From the NCBI RefSeq assembly GCF_000011065.1, contig NC_004663.1, positions 4,588,001 through 4,652,000 of the forward strand: 64,000 bases of DNA, given 5' to 3'. The position numbers and the translations under genes are program-made. Under the pieces are notes generated by a model. The model saw nothing but the letters and a program-made list of their open reading frames with translations. It was not told the DNA's origin and ran no database searches. Positions 32,639 to 40,819 of this stretch are shown one piece after another (position 1 is the first letter of the stretch; the number at the start of each line of letters is the position of its first letter). This stretch comes from Bacteroides thetaiotaomicron VPI-5482. GTDB lineage: Bacteria; Bacteroidota; Bacteroidia; Bacteroidales; Bacteroidaceae.

Positions 32639-35600
32639 CTAGAAGGTCAGGTTGATGCCGAAAGTGTAGACAGCAGGTACGGGGTAGCTGCCGTCGTCTA
32701 CTCCGAAGGTGGTGGCGCTACCTCCCAGTTCCGGTGTGTAGCCGGTGTTGTGCTTCCATGTCTTCAGGTTCTGTATGTTGACATAGACTTTCAGTGCCTG
32801 CAAGCGTATTTTGGCAAGGAGGGCCTTGTCGAACGAGTAAGCAAGTTGCACGTTACGGATACGGAAGAAGCTGCCGTCTTCGATGTAATACTCCGAATTC
32901 AGGTTGTTGATAGAATGTTTGGAGTTCAGCAACGGCTGGCTGTTGGAGGTACCTTCTCCGTGCCAGCGGTCCATGCGCTGTGACAGATAGTTGAACTGTG
33001 CAAAGTTATAATTGTCCCAGGTACGGAAAATTTCGTTACCGTGCTGTCCCATCATATCGATGCCCAATGACCAGTTCTTGTAGTTTACTCCGAGAGAAAG
33101 ACCATAGGTGAAATCCGGTGTCGGGTTACCTATCATTGTACGGTCTTCCGGGGTAATCTTACCGTCTCTGTTCACGTCGGCGAATTTCAGATCACCGGGA
33201 GTGACTGTGGCAAGGGTATTTTCGGGTGATGCATCGATGTCGGCTTGCGACTGGTATACGCCTGCCACCTTGTAACCGTAGAAGAAACCGATAGGATAGC
33301 CCGCCATCGTGTAACTCTGCTGTTTGTCTCCGGCGATGATGGAGTATCCGTCCTGAACGAGGCTCTTCACCTTATTCTTGATGGTGGTCAGGTTGGCGCT
33401 GACAGAGTATCCCCAGTCACCGATCTGGTCACGCCAGCTGGCTGCCATTTCAACACCCATGTTTTCGATTTCTCCCAAGTTGCCGATGCCGGGTACTGTT
33501 CCGGAGATACCGGGCACTTCGGCAAGCAAGTCTTTGGTCCTCTTCTTATAATATACTCCTTCGAAGTGCAGACGGTTGCGCAGCACGTTCGTTTCGAAAC
33601 CTGCTTCCCAAGCTTCTACTTTTTCCCAACGCAGATTGGGATTGGGCAGATAGGAGAGCTGGTAACCGGGATAGATAATGGACGGCTTGCCGAAAACAGC
33701 CGAGTAAGCATTTGACAACAGCGGTTCGGCGGGATAGGCCCTGTCCAGATTCTGATTGCCTAATGTACCGTAAGATGCTTTGATTTTCAACATATCGAGC
33801 CATTTGATATCCTTCATGAACTCTTCTTCGGTCATCAACCAACCGCCGCCTAGTGAGAAGAAGTTCTGCCACTCATTGCCGGTGTATGAGAAGGCGGAAG
33901 AACCATCGCGACGGAACGAACCGTTGAACAGGTATTTTCCTTTGTAGTTGTAGATCACACGTGCCAGCATGGATACCGTAGTCCGTTCCCATTGGGTACT
34001 TCCGTTGGTAGCTGTTGCTGCATCACCGATGCTGACAAACCATTTGTCCGGATCGTCAGGAATCACCAGACCGACACCTTGCTTGCGTGCTCCGTCCAGT
34101 CGGCTCAGTGAATTGTAATACGTCGTGAAACCGACTGTAGCGGTCAGGTTATGATTGCCGTGATCAAAACTATTGGTGTAAGTCAATAGATAGTCACTCT
34201 GCACTTTCGTTTCATTTTCCTTGAACTGGCTGACTTCTGTCTTGCCGGTTCCCAATGTAACTACATCTCCTGCGGCAGTATCGTCATACACCTTCATGAC
34301 AGGCAGATATGTCCGTCCGTTGTTGGAAGCATAGTCCATGGAGAACATCGCTTTGAAGTTGAAATGTTTCAGGAAGTCCACTTCGCCATAGATATTACCC
34401 GATGCCCGGTAGTTTTCGGCTTTGGTCGTATTGGCTTTCAGATCGACGTCTACCATCGGATTGTTGATCTGTGCTTTCTGAAATTCGGGCAGAACACTGT
34501 ATAAGCCATATTCCTTATTATATACCGGTGCGATAGGGGCAGCACGAAGAGCGCCGAGCACCTGTTTGGAGTCTGCCGGAAGCGTGCGTGCTCCGTTGAA
34601 CTGGAAACCGACTTTCAGAAAGTCCGTGATCTTATAGTCATTACTTGCATTGATGGTCACTTTACTGAACTTCTCATGCTTGATGTTTCCCTGTTCGTGA
34701 GAGTAACCTACGCCCAGATAGAAACTGTGTTTCGGCGAAGCTCCGGTAATACTGATATTATTGTTGGTGATGAATGCAGTCTGGAAAATCTCATCCTGCC
34801 AGTTGGTGTTCGCGTTCCAGCCGCTGAAGTCGAACGGAGTGTCCTTCTGATTGGCAAGCTGTTCGCTGTATAGCTCCTGAAATTGCGGACCGTTGACCAA
34901 ATCAACCTTATCTACTACTTTCTTGAAACCGAAAGAGGTATTAATGTTAACCAGTGTCTGTCCTTCTTTGGCTTTCTTGGTGGTGATGATGATGACACCA
35001 TTCGCACCGCGAACACCGAAGATAGCCAGTGATGACGGGTCTTTCAGGATCTCCATAGATTCGATGTCCTCCGGATTAAGGAAGTTGATATTGTCATTGA
35101 ATAGTCCGTCTACCACGTACAACGGTTTGTAGCCATTGATGGAGTTTGTACCACGGATACGGATTTCGGGGTCGGCACCGGCACGTCCGGAGTTTACGAT
35201 TTGTACACCTGCCACTTTTCCTTGTAAGGAAGATAATGGGTTCGTTGCAGGTTTGTTGGCAATTTCTTCTCCTTTGACGTTGGTAATAGAACCTGTCAAG
35301 TCTCTTTTCTTCGCGCTACCGTATCCGATAACGACTGTCTCGGCTAGTACCTGCGAATCTTCTTTCAGGGTGACGTTGATCACATTCTGTGCTCCTACCT
35401 TGACACTCTGTGTAGTCATTCCTACATAGGAGAATACCAGTACGTCTTCTGGGGTGACAGAGATTGAATACTTACCGTCCATATCGGTGATGGTTCCGGT
35501 GGAAGTTCCTTGTACGAGCACCGATGCACCGATCAGCGGTTCATTGGCGGCATCTGTTACCGTACCGGTCACTGTCTTTGTTTGTGCAAAGGCGGATACG

Positions 35601-35704
35601 GAGGTCAGCAACAAGCAAGTGAGCGCCACTATGCTCTTAAACCTGATGGTTTTCTTCTGAAGATCTTGTAAAAGTCTAGTCCTCATTGCATTAAATTTTT
35701 CCAT
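32639..35704 (-). CDS. SusC/RagA family TonB-linked outer-membrane transporter
   Basis: 1021 residues. An N-terminal signal (IVALTCLLLTSVSAFAQ), a carboxypeptidase-regulatory-like domain (VTGTVTDAANEPLIGASVLVQGTSTG) and the TonB-box/plug region (ETVVIGYGSAKKRDLTGSI, GVQIVNSGRAGADPEIRIRG, ESMEILKDPSSLAIFGVRGANGVIIITTKK) precede the barrel and a terminal aromatic (FGINLTF). It is the first gene of the utilization cluster, with SusD, GH3 and GH144 following on the same strand. It imports oligosaccharides, probably beta-1,2-glucans by context. An inner in-frame Met (35686) is an alternative start. It is divergent from the TPR regulator gene. Confidence 0.95.
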   Translation of the reverse strand: MEKFNAMRTRLLQDLQKKTIRFKSIVALTCLLLTSVSAFAQTKTVTGTVTDAANEPLIGASVLVQGTSTGTITDMDGKYSISVTPEDVLVFSYVGMTTQSVKVGAQNVINVTLKEDSQVLAETVVIGYGSAKKRDLTGSITNVKGEEIANKPATNPLSSLQGKVAGVQIVNSGRAGADPEIRIRGTNSINGYKPLYVVDGLFNDNINFLNPEDIESMEILKDPSSLAIFGVRGANGVIIITTKKAKEGQTLVNINTSFGFKKVVDKVDLVNGPQFQELYSEQLANQKDTPFDFSGWNANTNWQDEIFQTAFITNNNISITGASPKHSFYLGVGYSHEQGNIKHEKFSKVTINASNDYKITDFLKVGFQFNGARTLPADSKQVLGALRAAPIAPVYNKEYGLYSVLPEFQKAQINNPMVDVDLKANTTKAENYRASGNIYGEVDFLKHFNFKAMFSMDYASNNGRTYLPVMKVYDDTAAGDVVTLGTGKTEVSQFKENETKVQSDYLLTYTNSFDHGNHNLTATVGFTTYYNSLSRLDGARKQGVGLVIPDDPDKWFVSIGDAATATNGSTQWERTTVSMLARVIYNYKGKYLFNGSFRRDGSSAFSYTGNEWQNFFSLGGGWLMTEEEFMKDIKWLDMLKIKASYGTLGNQNLDRAYPAEPLLSNAYSAVFGKPSIIYPGYQLSYLPNPNLRWEKVEAWEAGFETNVLRNRLHFEGVYYKKRTKDLLAEVPGISGTVPGIGNLGEIENMGVEMAASWRDQIGDWGYSVSANLTTIKNKVKSLVQDGYSIIAGDKQQSYTMAGYPIGFFYGYKVAGVYQSQADIDASPENTLATVTPGDLKFADVNRDGKITPEDRTMIGNPTPDFTYGLSLGVNYKNWSLGIDMMGQHGNEIFRTWDNYNFAQFNYLSQRMDRWHGEGTSNSQPLLNSKHSINNLNSEYYIEDGSFFRIRNVQLAYSFDKALLAKIRLQALKVYVNIQNLKTWKHNTGYTPELGGSATTFGVDDGSYPVPAVYTFGINLTF

Positions 35705-35855
35705 TCGTTACTATTTAGGTTGAAGTTTATTCTGCCGTCTTCCGGCGAAAGTAACAAAGTGAACAAATGAAAGGCAAAAAAGATTAGGGAAAGAGAGAGA
35801 AAGGGCAATTTTAACATTGTAATTATGATGTGTGAAAAAATTATTTGTCTTTTTG

Positions 35856-35886
35856 TTGCTTGTTTGTTTTATTCTATTTACATTTG
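35856..35886 (+). promoter_or_regulatory. Promoter of the TPR regulator gene
   Basis: TTG (35856-35858), 20 nt, TACATTTG (35879-35886), a full consensus match. It ends 17 nt before the ATG at 35903, which supports that start over an earlier in-frame ATG at 35825. Confidence 0.7.
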
Positions 35887-35902
35887 TAAAACGAAACGAA
35901 CT

Positions 35903-37528
35903 ATGAAGCTACTTCTTTCTTATATTATAGGGTTGTTCCTGATTTTGTCTCTCTCTGCTTGTCATGATGGAGGTAATGCAACTACTCTTTTACATCAGGC
36001 AGACTCACTGATGCAAGAGTTCCCCGATAGTGCCCTGTCTCTCCTCGAATCCATTTCTCATCCTGAAAAGTTATCCGGCTCTGAAAGAGCTGATTATGCT
36101 ATATTTTTGACACGGGCAAGGACTAAGTTGTATGTTCATGAGTCAAGTGATTCATTGATTCGGTTTGCAGTAGATTATTATAAAAGAAGTTGGAATAATG
36201 AGCGTAAGATGCAAGCCTATTATTATCGGGGTTGTGTGTATCGAGACATGCGGTGTATGGATTTGGCGGTAAAAGATTTCTTGCAAGCATTAAAGGTAAT
36301 TCCTAAAGAGAGCGAGTATCTTTATTTGGGGGCCATTTATGAGAATCTGGCGGGATGTTATGCGGAACAAAATCTTTATAAGGATGCTATGCACGCCCAT
36401 CATAAAGCGCATGAAATTTATATTAAGCAAAAGAAAGATGATGGTCTATTTTATGCTGTTAGAGGGATAGGGTATGTTTTTATGCTTCAACATCAATTGG
36501 ATAGTGCTTTGGTCTATTATCAAAAAGCATTGGATGTTGCAGAGAATATAGGGGAAGATTATTATAAATCTATAATATTGAGTGAATTGGGAATTTTGCA
36601 TAATGAAAAAGGGGAATTTCAAAAGGCTAACCAATATCTTTCTGCATCTATATCTTCTGCACCAACTGGTACTAATTTATTTTCTGAATATCTTCGAAAA
36701 GGTTGTATCTTACGTAATATCCATCAAATGGACTCTGCACGGTATTATTTGAATTTGAGTAAATCTTCTCCTTATATATTTAACCGTGGAGGAAGTTATG
36801 GAGAATTATATAAATTGGAGAAAGAAGAGAAAAATTATCCAGCAGCTATAGCGGCAGCTGATTCTTTTATTTATTATCTAGATTCAATTTATGATACAAC
36901 AAAGGCAGCTGAGATAACTCGTTTGGCTGATCAATATGAAATCGAATTTTATCAGCAAAAAATTGCGGGAAGATATAAAATTGAGGTCTTATCACTTTTG
37001 CTGTTATTTATTATTGGAGGAGCGATTTCTCTTTGGATTGATAAACGTCGAAAAAAGAAGTATCTTGAGTTACAAAATCAATTAATGAAGAGTCGTACAG
37101 ATATTCTATCTGGGGACTTTGAGGATCAGGGTAATGCTGAATCTGATTTTATGAGGATGTTGGAGCCGAGTTTAGAACTTTGTCTTCAGTTGTTTCGAAG
37201 GACAGAAACCCATGAGAAACTTCTTTCTTTGGAGAAAAAGATGGGCGTTGCTACCTCTTTGAGTATTCATGAAGGACAGATGATTTGTGAAAGCATTTAT
37301 GAAACTTTTGGCGACATTATGCTTAAATTGAAAATTCAATATGCTGATTTAACTAAAGAAGACTTGCTCCATTGCGTATTTTTCTTATTGGGTTGCTCCA
37401 AAGAAACAATCTTATTATGTACACGTGCTTCTGAAGGAGCATTTAAAAGTCGGAAAAGTCGCATGAAGATTAAGTTAGGAGAAGAATTCTTTGAATGGAT
37501 GACTATACGCCAATATCTTGTCTCATAG
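35903..37528 (+). CDS. Membrane-anchored TPR sensor with cytoplasmic LuxR-like HTH
   Basis: 541 residues. A lipoprotein-like signal (FLILSLSA-C) is followed by a TPR array (about 60-330: YYRGCVYRDMRCMDLAVKDFLQAL, YENLAGCYAEQNLYKDAMHAHHKA, LVYYQKALDVAENIGEDYYKS). One transmembrane helix comes next (IEVLSLLLLFIIGGAISLWI, near 375-395). After a charged linker the C terminus (LTKEDLLHCVFFLLGCSKETILLCTRASEGAFKSRKSRMKIKLG) reads like a LuxR-type helix-turn-helix. This layout, with sensor domain outside and DNA-binding domain inside, is common in Bacteroides. Its target is unknown. Candidates are the divergent susC cluster or the downstream DUF3244 gene, about 150 nt away. Confidence 0.78.
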   Translation: MKLLLSYIIGLFLILSLSACHDGGNATTLLHQADSLMQEFPDSALSLLESISHPEKLSGSERADYAIFLTRARTKLYVHESSDSLIRFAVDYYKRSWNNERKMQAYYYRGCVYRDMRCMDLAVKDFLQALKVIPKESEYLYLGAIYENLAGCYAEQNLYKDAMHAHHKAHEIYIKQKKDDGLFYAVRGIGYVFMLQHQLDSALVYYQKALDVAENIGEDYYKSIILSELGILHNEKGEFQKANQYLSASISSAPTGTNLFSEYLRKGCILRNIHQMDSARYYLNLSKSSPYIFNRGGSYGELYKLEKEEKNYPAAIAAADSFIYYLDSIYDTTKAAEITRLADQYEIEFYQQKIAGRYKIEVLSLLLLFIIGGAISLWIDKRRKKKYLELQNQLMKSRTDILSGDFEDQGNAESDFMRMLEPSLELCLQLFRRTETHEKLLSLEKKMGVATSLSIHEGQMICESIYETFGDIMLKLKIQYADLTKEDLLHCVFFLLGCSKETILLCTRASEGAFKSRKSRMKIKLGEEFFEWMTIRQYLVS

Positions 37529-37543
37529 GTGTTTATGTTGGAT

Positions 37544-37653
37544 TGTGACATTCCTGTAACTTTTCTGTAACTTGCAGTCGAGATCCATAGTTATCTTGTA
37601 ACTTTATTGTGACCAGGCATCTGAATTTATTTAAATCTTATCCCTTACATTTG
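37544..37653 (+). promoter_or_regulatory. Pho-box-like array plus -7 element upstream of the DUF3244 gene
   Basis: TGTGAC (37544), TGTAAC (37555) and TGTAAC (37566) start at 11-bp steps. TGTAAC (37597) and TGTGAC (37608) form a second 11-bp pair. The consensus -7 box TACATTTG starts at 37646. That is 38 bp after the last hexamer, equal to 16 plus two 11-bp periods, so it is in phase with the porin arrangement. No TTG -33 element is present, as expected for an activator-dependent promoter. Confidence 0.6.
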
Positions 37654-37679
37654 TATCATAACCAATAAAAATAAGTATT

Positions 37680-38036
37680 ATGAAAGCAAAACTATTATTA
37701 TTACTTTGTTGCTTATTTGCGATTGAAGGATGGGCAAATTCAAATGATATTCATTTACTAAAAGATAGCCGCTCTAATCCTATGGGAATACCTATTCAAC
37801 CTACTTATGAGAAATGTGCTATTCTCTCTAATATTCTTAATGTAAGCTTCGGTAGAGCAAAAGATTATGCTATCATTACTGTAACGAATAAAGCTACAGG
37901 TGAAATTGTACATTCCAAAACTTATCACAACACTAGCATTGTCATGATTGATATGTCTTCTTGTGAAAAAGGAGAATATACTATTCATATAATTTTGAAT
38001 GATTGTTTGTTGGAAGGTACATTTACTGTACAGTGA
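37680..38036 (+). CDS. DUF3244 family secreted protein
   Basis: 118 residues with a signal peptide (MKAKLLLLLCCLFAIEGWAN). A single Ig-like beta-sandwich follows, with the DUF3244 pattern NVSFGRAKDYAIITVTNKATGEIVHSKTY, MIDMSSCEKGEYTIHIIL and a terminal strand (LLEGTFTVQ). DUF3244 proteins are small exported Bacteroides proteins, often encoded next to TPR regulators like the one upstream. Their function is not established. The upstream 11-bp repeat array suggests strong conditional expression. Some DUF3244 proteins occur with C10 proteases, but none is in this window. Confidence 0.75.
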   Translation: MKAKLLLLLCCLFAIEGWANSNDIHLLKDSRSNPMGIPIQPTYEKCAILSNILNVSFGRAKDYAIITVTNKATGEIVHSKTYHNTSIVMIDMSSCEKGEYTIHIILNDCLLEGTFTVQ

Positions 38037-38230
38037 AACTGAACTGAATAAGGTAATGGATAAATGTACTTTTAGTCTTAGTGACAAGAAGTAACTTTTT
38101 GTGTTCCTTTTCTGTATAGTCGATATTTCTAATTGTAAAATTTTAAGTTAGAGGAAGGAGGTAATTTCCTTTGGGATCTGTTATTTATTATTGTTGTAAC
38201 GTATTTATCAACCTTTAAATTCAATCGGTT

Positions 38231-38995
38231 ATGAAAGCAATTTTTTTTATGTTTTTATTATGTTGTATTTGCTGCTTATCATGTTCGGATGAGCAAAATA
38301 CTCTTTCAGAAGAACAGAATGTTATTGAGAATAAGACTTTTGAAAAAGTGAGTAGTTTAGAATTGAAACAACAACTACTGGATTACTTGAATAATTCGGT
38401 AAAAACAAGAACTACTTTTAATAATGCTGAAATGAATTACGATTTAGGTATGCAAGAAATTTTGCGTCCACAAATCCAAACCTTCGGGGAGGAAATGATA
38501 GTTGTACGAAGTAAAATGGATGCTAATAATATAATGGCATTTTATAAAGAGAATGGTGTTATTGAAAACTGTCTTATAATTGAATGTGCACAAAATGCTG
38601 AAGATGCACTTGAAGAAACTATGTTCACATGTTATGATAGTAACAATATTCCTATTTTTAAAGCAATGGTTAATAAAAGAAATAATACATGTAATGTTCT
38701 TGAAATATATGATGGACTTGATGATCTGACAGCCCGTGGTGGAAATTGGGGGTGCAATGTATCTCTTGGCTTGGCTGGTGCTTTATGGTCAACCGCTTTT
38801 GGAATGGTTACGGCTGGTGCGGGATTTGTTGTGGCGGTTGGTTGGTGTGTGTTACAAACTTGGCTATGTAGCTCCCGTGTAGTCTCTCGCCCTCCAACGG
38901 AAATACAAATAGATACAATAGAATTTAAGCCGATGGAAAGAGATGATGATAGTATAGCGAGAGACACAATAGGTAAACTATTGCCCCTGCGTTGA
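38231..38995 (+). CDS. Lipoprotein with glycine-rich, bacteriocin-like C-terminal segment
   Basis: 254 residues. A very Cys-rich lipoprotein signal (MFLLCCICCLS-C18) leads into a soluble alpha/beta-looking region (40-165). An Arg-Gly-Gly at 169-171 precedes a Gly/Ala/Trp-rich hydrophobic stretch (about 172-213: GNWGCNVSLGLAGALW, FGMVTAGAGFVVAVGWC) with Cys at 175, 206 and 213. The tail is charged. The hydrophobic, GG-preceded, Cys-paired stretch resembles class II or halocin-C8-like peptide bacteriocins, and paralogous small membrane proteins sit nearby. It could equally be a lipoprotein with a membrane-inserted hairpin. I do not recognise the family. The 194-bp gap upstream contains no gene. 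Confidence 0.6.
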   Translation: MKAIFFMFLLCCICCLSCSDEQNTLSEEQNVIENKTFEKVSSLELKQQLLDYLNNSVKTRTTFNNAEMNYDLGMQEILRPQIQTFGEEMIVVRSKMDANNIMAFYKENGVIENCLIIECAQNAEDALEETMFTCYDSNNIPIFKAMVNKRNNTCNVLEIYDGLDDLTARGGNWGCNVSLGLAGALWSTAFGMVTAGAGFVVAVGWCVLQTWLCSSRVVSRPPTEIQIDTIEFKPMERDDDSIARDTIGKLLPLR

Positions 38996-39018
38996 TAATT
39001 ATTTAATATGTACAGTAA

Positions 39019-39366
39019 ATGAGAAATAATATCAAATTAGCATTGTTTTATATTTTAATATTAGGTCTGTTCTCCATTCTTTTATGTACAGAAAATAGTA
39101 TTTGGTTTTCTGCTTCTATTGCAATGATTTGTACATCAACGGGAGTTTGCATAGGACAACTTATTAAGAAAAGAAAACGATTTCATGCTAGTACTGACAA
39201 ATTATGGGTTCTATCAGGACTGTTTTTATTATCTATCATAATTTCATTATGCATTTATTTCTTTTTTGATAATAACCCCAATAAAGTGACATATATTTTA
39301 CTGATGAATCTAGTTCTAGCTTTAGGTTCTATATTGTATATCTATATCACTAGAGAAAAAACATAA
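39019..39366 (+). CDS. Small four-helix membrane protein, paralogue of the gene at 40569
   Basis: 115 residues with four hydrophobic stretches (LALFYILILGLFSILLC, WFSASIAMICTSTGVCIG, LWVLSGLFLLSIIISLCIYFFF, VTYILLMNLVLALGSILYIYI). The first 50 residues match the whole of the 55-residue protein encoded at 40569 (NIKLALF..L.LGLF.ILLCTE.S.WFSASIAMI), so the two are duplicates with different C termini. It starts 23 nt after the lipoprotein gene and likely shares its transcript. Immunity protein is one possibility given the neighbour. There is no direct evidence. Confidence 0.6.
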   Translation: MRNNIKLALFYILILGLFSILLCTENSIWFSASIAMICTSTGVCIGQLIKKRKRFHASTDKLWVLSGLFLLSIIISLCIYFFFDNNPNKVTYILLMNLVLALGSILYIYITREKT

Positions 39367-39374
39367 AATAATTA

Positions 39375-39420
39375 GTCGTATGAATTGATAATTAGAATAT
39401 TTCAATTCATACGACTTTTC
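39375..39420 (+). terminator. Rho-independent terminator
   Basis: GTCGTATGAATTG (39375-39387) pairs perfectly with CAATTCATACGAC (39403-39415), followed by TTTTC. It closes the DUF3244-lipoprotein-membrane protein unit. Confidence 0.85.
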
Positions 39421-39432
39421 AAATATAGTATT

Positions 39433-40080
39433 ATGAGAAAACTTATTTTATTTTTCCTATTTGTGTTTTCTGTTACAGTAGGATTTGCACAGAGTTTTTC
39501 CGGAGATAAACTGTTTATTTCGGTAGATGGTGGAAAAGGTGTATTGTTCGGTAAGTCAAACTTGTCACCTTTTGGTGTTAATTATCGTGGGGAATATAAT
39601 GGAGGCTTGACGTGTAATGTGAAGACACTCTATCGAATTGATAAATTTTGGGTTGCCGGATTAAAGTTTAATCTCTCCGGTACTTCTGCCAATTATACAC
39701 TTGATGATGAAACGAATGTAGCTGACAATGTAGAACTTTGGTATTTAGGACCGCAACTTGGATTCAAAATTCCAATAACCGAAAGAACTTTAATTAGTTG
39801 CGTATTGGGAGCCGGATATCTACATTATCGGGATGAAGGTCGAAGTAATAGTGAATTTAAATGTACTTCCGGTGCATTGGCCGGGAATATGGACTTTCTG
39901 GTAGAATATAAATTGACAGACCACCTTGCGGTAAACGGAGGCTTTTCTGTTTTAAGTGGAGACTTTAAGAAGATTGAAATGACAGCCGATGAGAAAAAGG
40001 AAACACTACGTCCAAACAAATTGGATAGACTCTATATGAGACGTCTTGATTTTCAGTTAGGACTAGTTTTCTGCTATTGA
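39433..40080 (+). CDS. Outer-membrane beta-barrel protein (porin-family-like)
   Basis: 215 residues starting at 39433, which begins a clean signal peptide (MRKLILFFLFVFSVTVGFAQ). The earlier frame overlaps the terminator hairpin. Alternating strands (LFISVDGGKGVLFG, LTCNVKTLYRIDKFWVAGLKFNLSG, VELWYLGPQLGFKIP, TLISCVLGAGYLHYRD, LAVNGGFSVLSGDF, LDFQLGLVFCY) suggest an 8- to 10-strand barrel of the outer-membrane porin/OmpW-like kind. The terminal residue is Tyr, as usual for BAM substrates. The role is unknown. No promoter matching consensus was found between the terminator and the ATG. Confidence 0.68.
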   Translation: MRKLILFFLFVFSVTVGFAQSFSGDKLFISVDGGKGVLFGKSNLSPFGVNYRGEYNGGLTCNVKTLYRIDKFWVAGLKFNLSGTSANYTLDDETNVADNVELWYLGPQLGFKIPITERTLISCVLGAGYLHYRDEGRSNSEFKCTSGALAGNMDFLVEYKLTDHLAVNGGFSVLSGDFKKIEMTADEKKETLRPNKLDRLYMRRLDFQLGLVFCY

Positions 40081-40204
40081 ACATCTTAGGTCAAAAGATT
40101 AGCTGGATAGAGTGAACCTTGAAAGATATTTATTACTTTTGAGGTAAAGCTTGGTTTAGCTGAAAGGTATACGAACAGTCTGAATAATAAATAAAAATAG
40201 AACA

Positions 40205-40579
40205 ATGAAATTCATGAAAAAAAATAGGCCAGATGTGATGATTATTATACTGCTTATTCTTTGGGGAATATATGAGATATTCGTAGTACCCTTTGAATAT
40301 GATACTTTGGTATCTATTTTTGTTGGCTTTAATTTGGTGTATCTTTTTCCTTGGTGCTGTAAAGAAACAAGTGCTGAATATTTAAAGATAAGAAATGCTG
40401 CCTTACAATATGCTTTCACATTAATCATTGCAGTACTTTGTGCTTTAAAGATTGTCGGAGTTCTGTGTGAACGTATGTTTGATGTTGATGGTCTGAAAAT
40501 GATATTTATTGGCGTCTTCTTTCAAAGTGTCTATTTCCTGATTGTTAAATTTAAACGTTCGAAGATACATGAAAGGTAA
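40205..40579 (+). CDS. Small multi-pass membrane protein, unknown function
   Basis: 124 residues with four predicted membrane helices (VMIIILLILWGIYEIFVV, LVSIFVGFNLVYLFPW, YAFTLIIAVLCALKIVGVL, MIFIGVFFQSVYFLIV) and a basic C terminus. No family recognised. Its last 11 bases overlap the start of the next small membrane gene, so the pair is probably translationally coupled. The 124-bp gap upstream shows nothing. Confidence 0.55.
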   Translation: MKFMKKNRPDVMIIILLILWGIYEIFVVPFEYDTLVSIFVGFNLVYLFPWCCKETSAEYLKIRNAALQYAFTLIIAVLCALKIVGVLCERMFDVDGLKMIFIGVFFQSVYFLIVKFKRSKIHER

Positions 40580-40736
40580 TATTAAATTGGCATTATTCTT
40601 TGTTCTATTATTGGGACTCTTTACCATTCTTTTATGTACGGAAAGTAGTCGTTGGTTCTCGGCTTCCATTGCAATGATTTTCACAATGAGTGGTGTTTTT
40701 CTAGGGCAACTTATTAAGAACAGGAGAAAAAAGTAG
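40569..40736 (+). CDS. Small two-helix membrane protein, short paralogue of the gene at 39019
   Basis: 55 residues from the ATG at 40569, where similarity to the 39019 product begins (both start M-x-x-N-I-K-L-A-L-F). Two hydrophobic helices (LALFFVLLLGLFTILLC and WFSASIAMIFTMSGVFLG) end in a basic tail (KNRRKK). The longer paralogue continues with two more helices, so this copy is either shortened or the ancestral form. The start overlaps the preceding gene. Confidence 0.6.
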   Translation: MKGNIKLALFFVLLLGLFTILLCTESSRWFSASIAMIFTMSGVFLGQLIKNRRKK

Positions 40737-40744
40737 TTAATAAA

Positions 40745-40787
40745 CAGAGCGCTGTTTCATCCTTTTTCAAGATAAAACAGCGCTCTG
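40745..40787. terminator. Bidirectional hairpin between convergent genes
   Basis: CAGAGCGCTGTTT (40745-40757) and AAACAGCGCTCTG (40775-40787) form a perfect 13-bp stem. It sits between the small membrane protein and the 3' end of the PfkB kinase. Confidence 0.75.
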
Positions 40788-40819
40788 CTTATTGATATTA
40801 ACGCCTGTATGGCTCTCTT

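Noticed and set aside
35825..35902. Extended N terminus of the TPR regulator starting at 35825
   Set aside because: A full consensus promoter (35856-35886) lies inside the extension, and the internal Met at 35903 begins a good lipoprotein signal.
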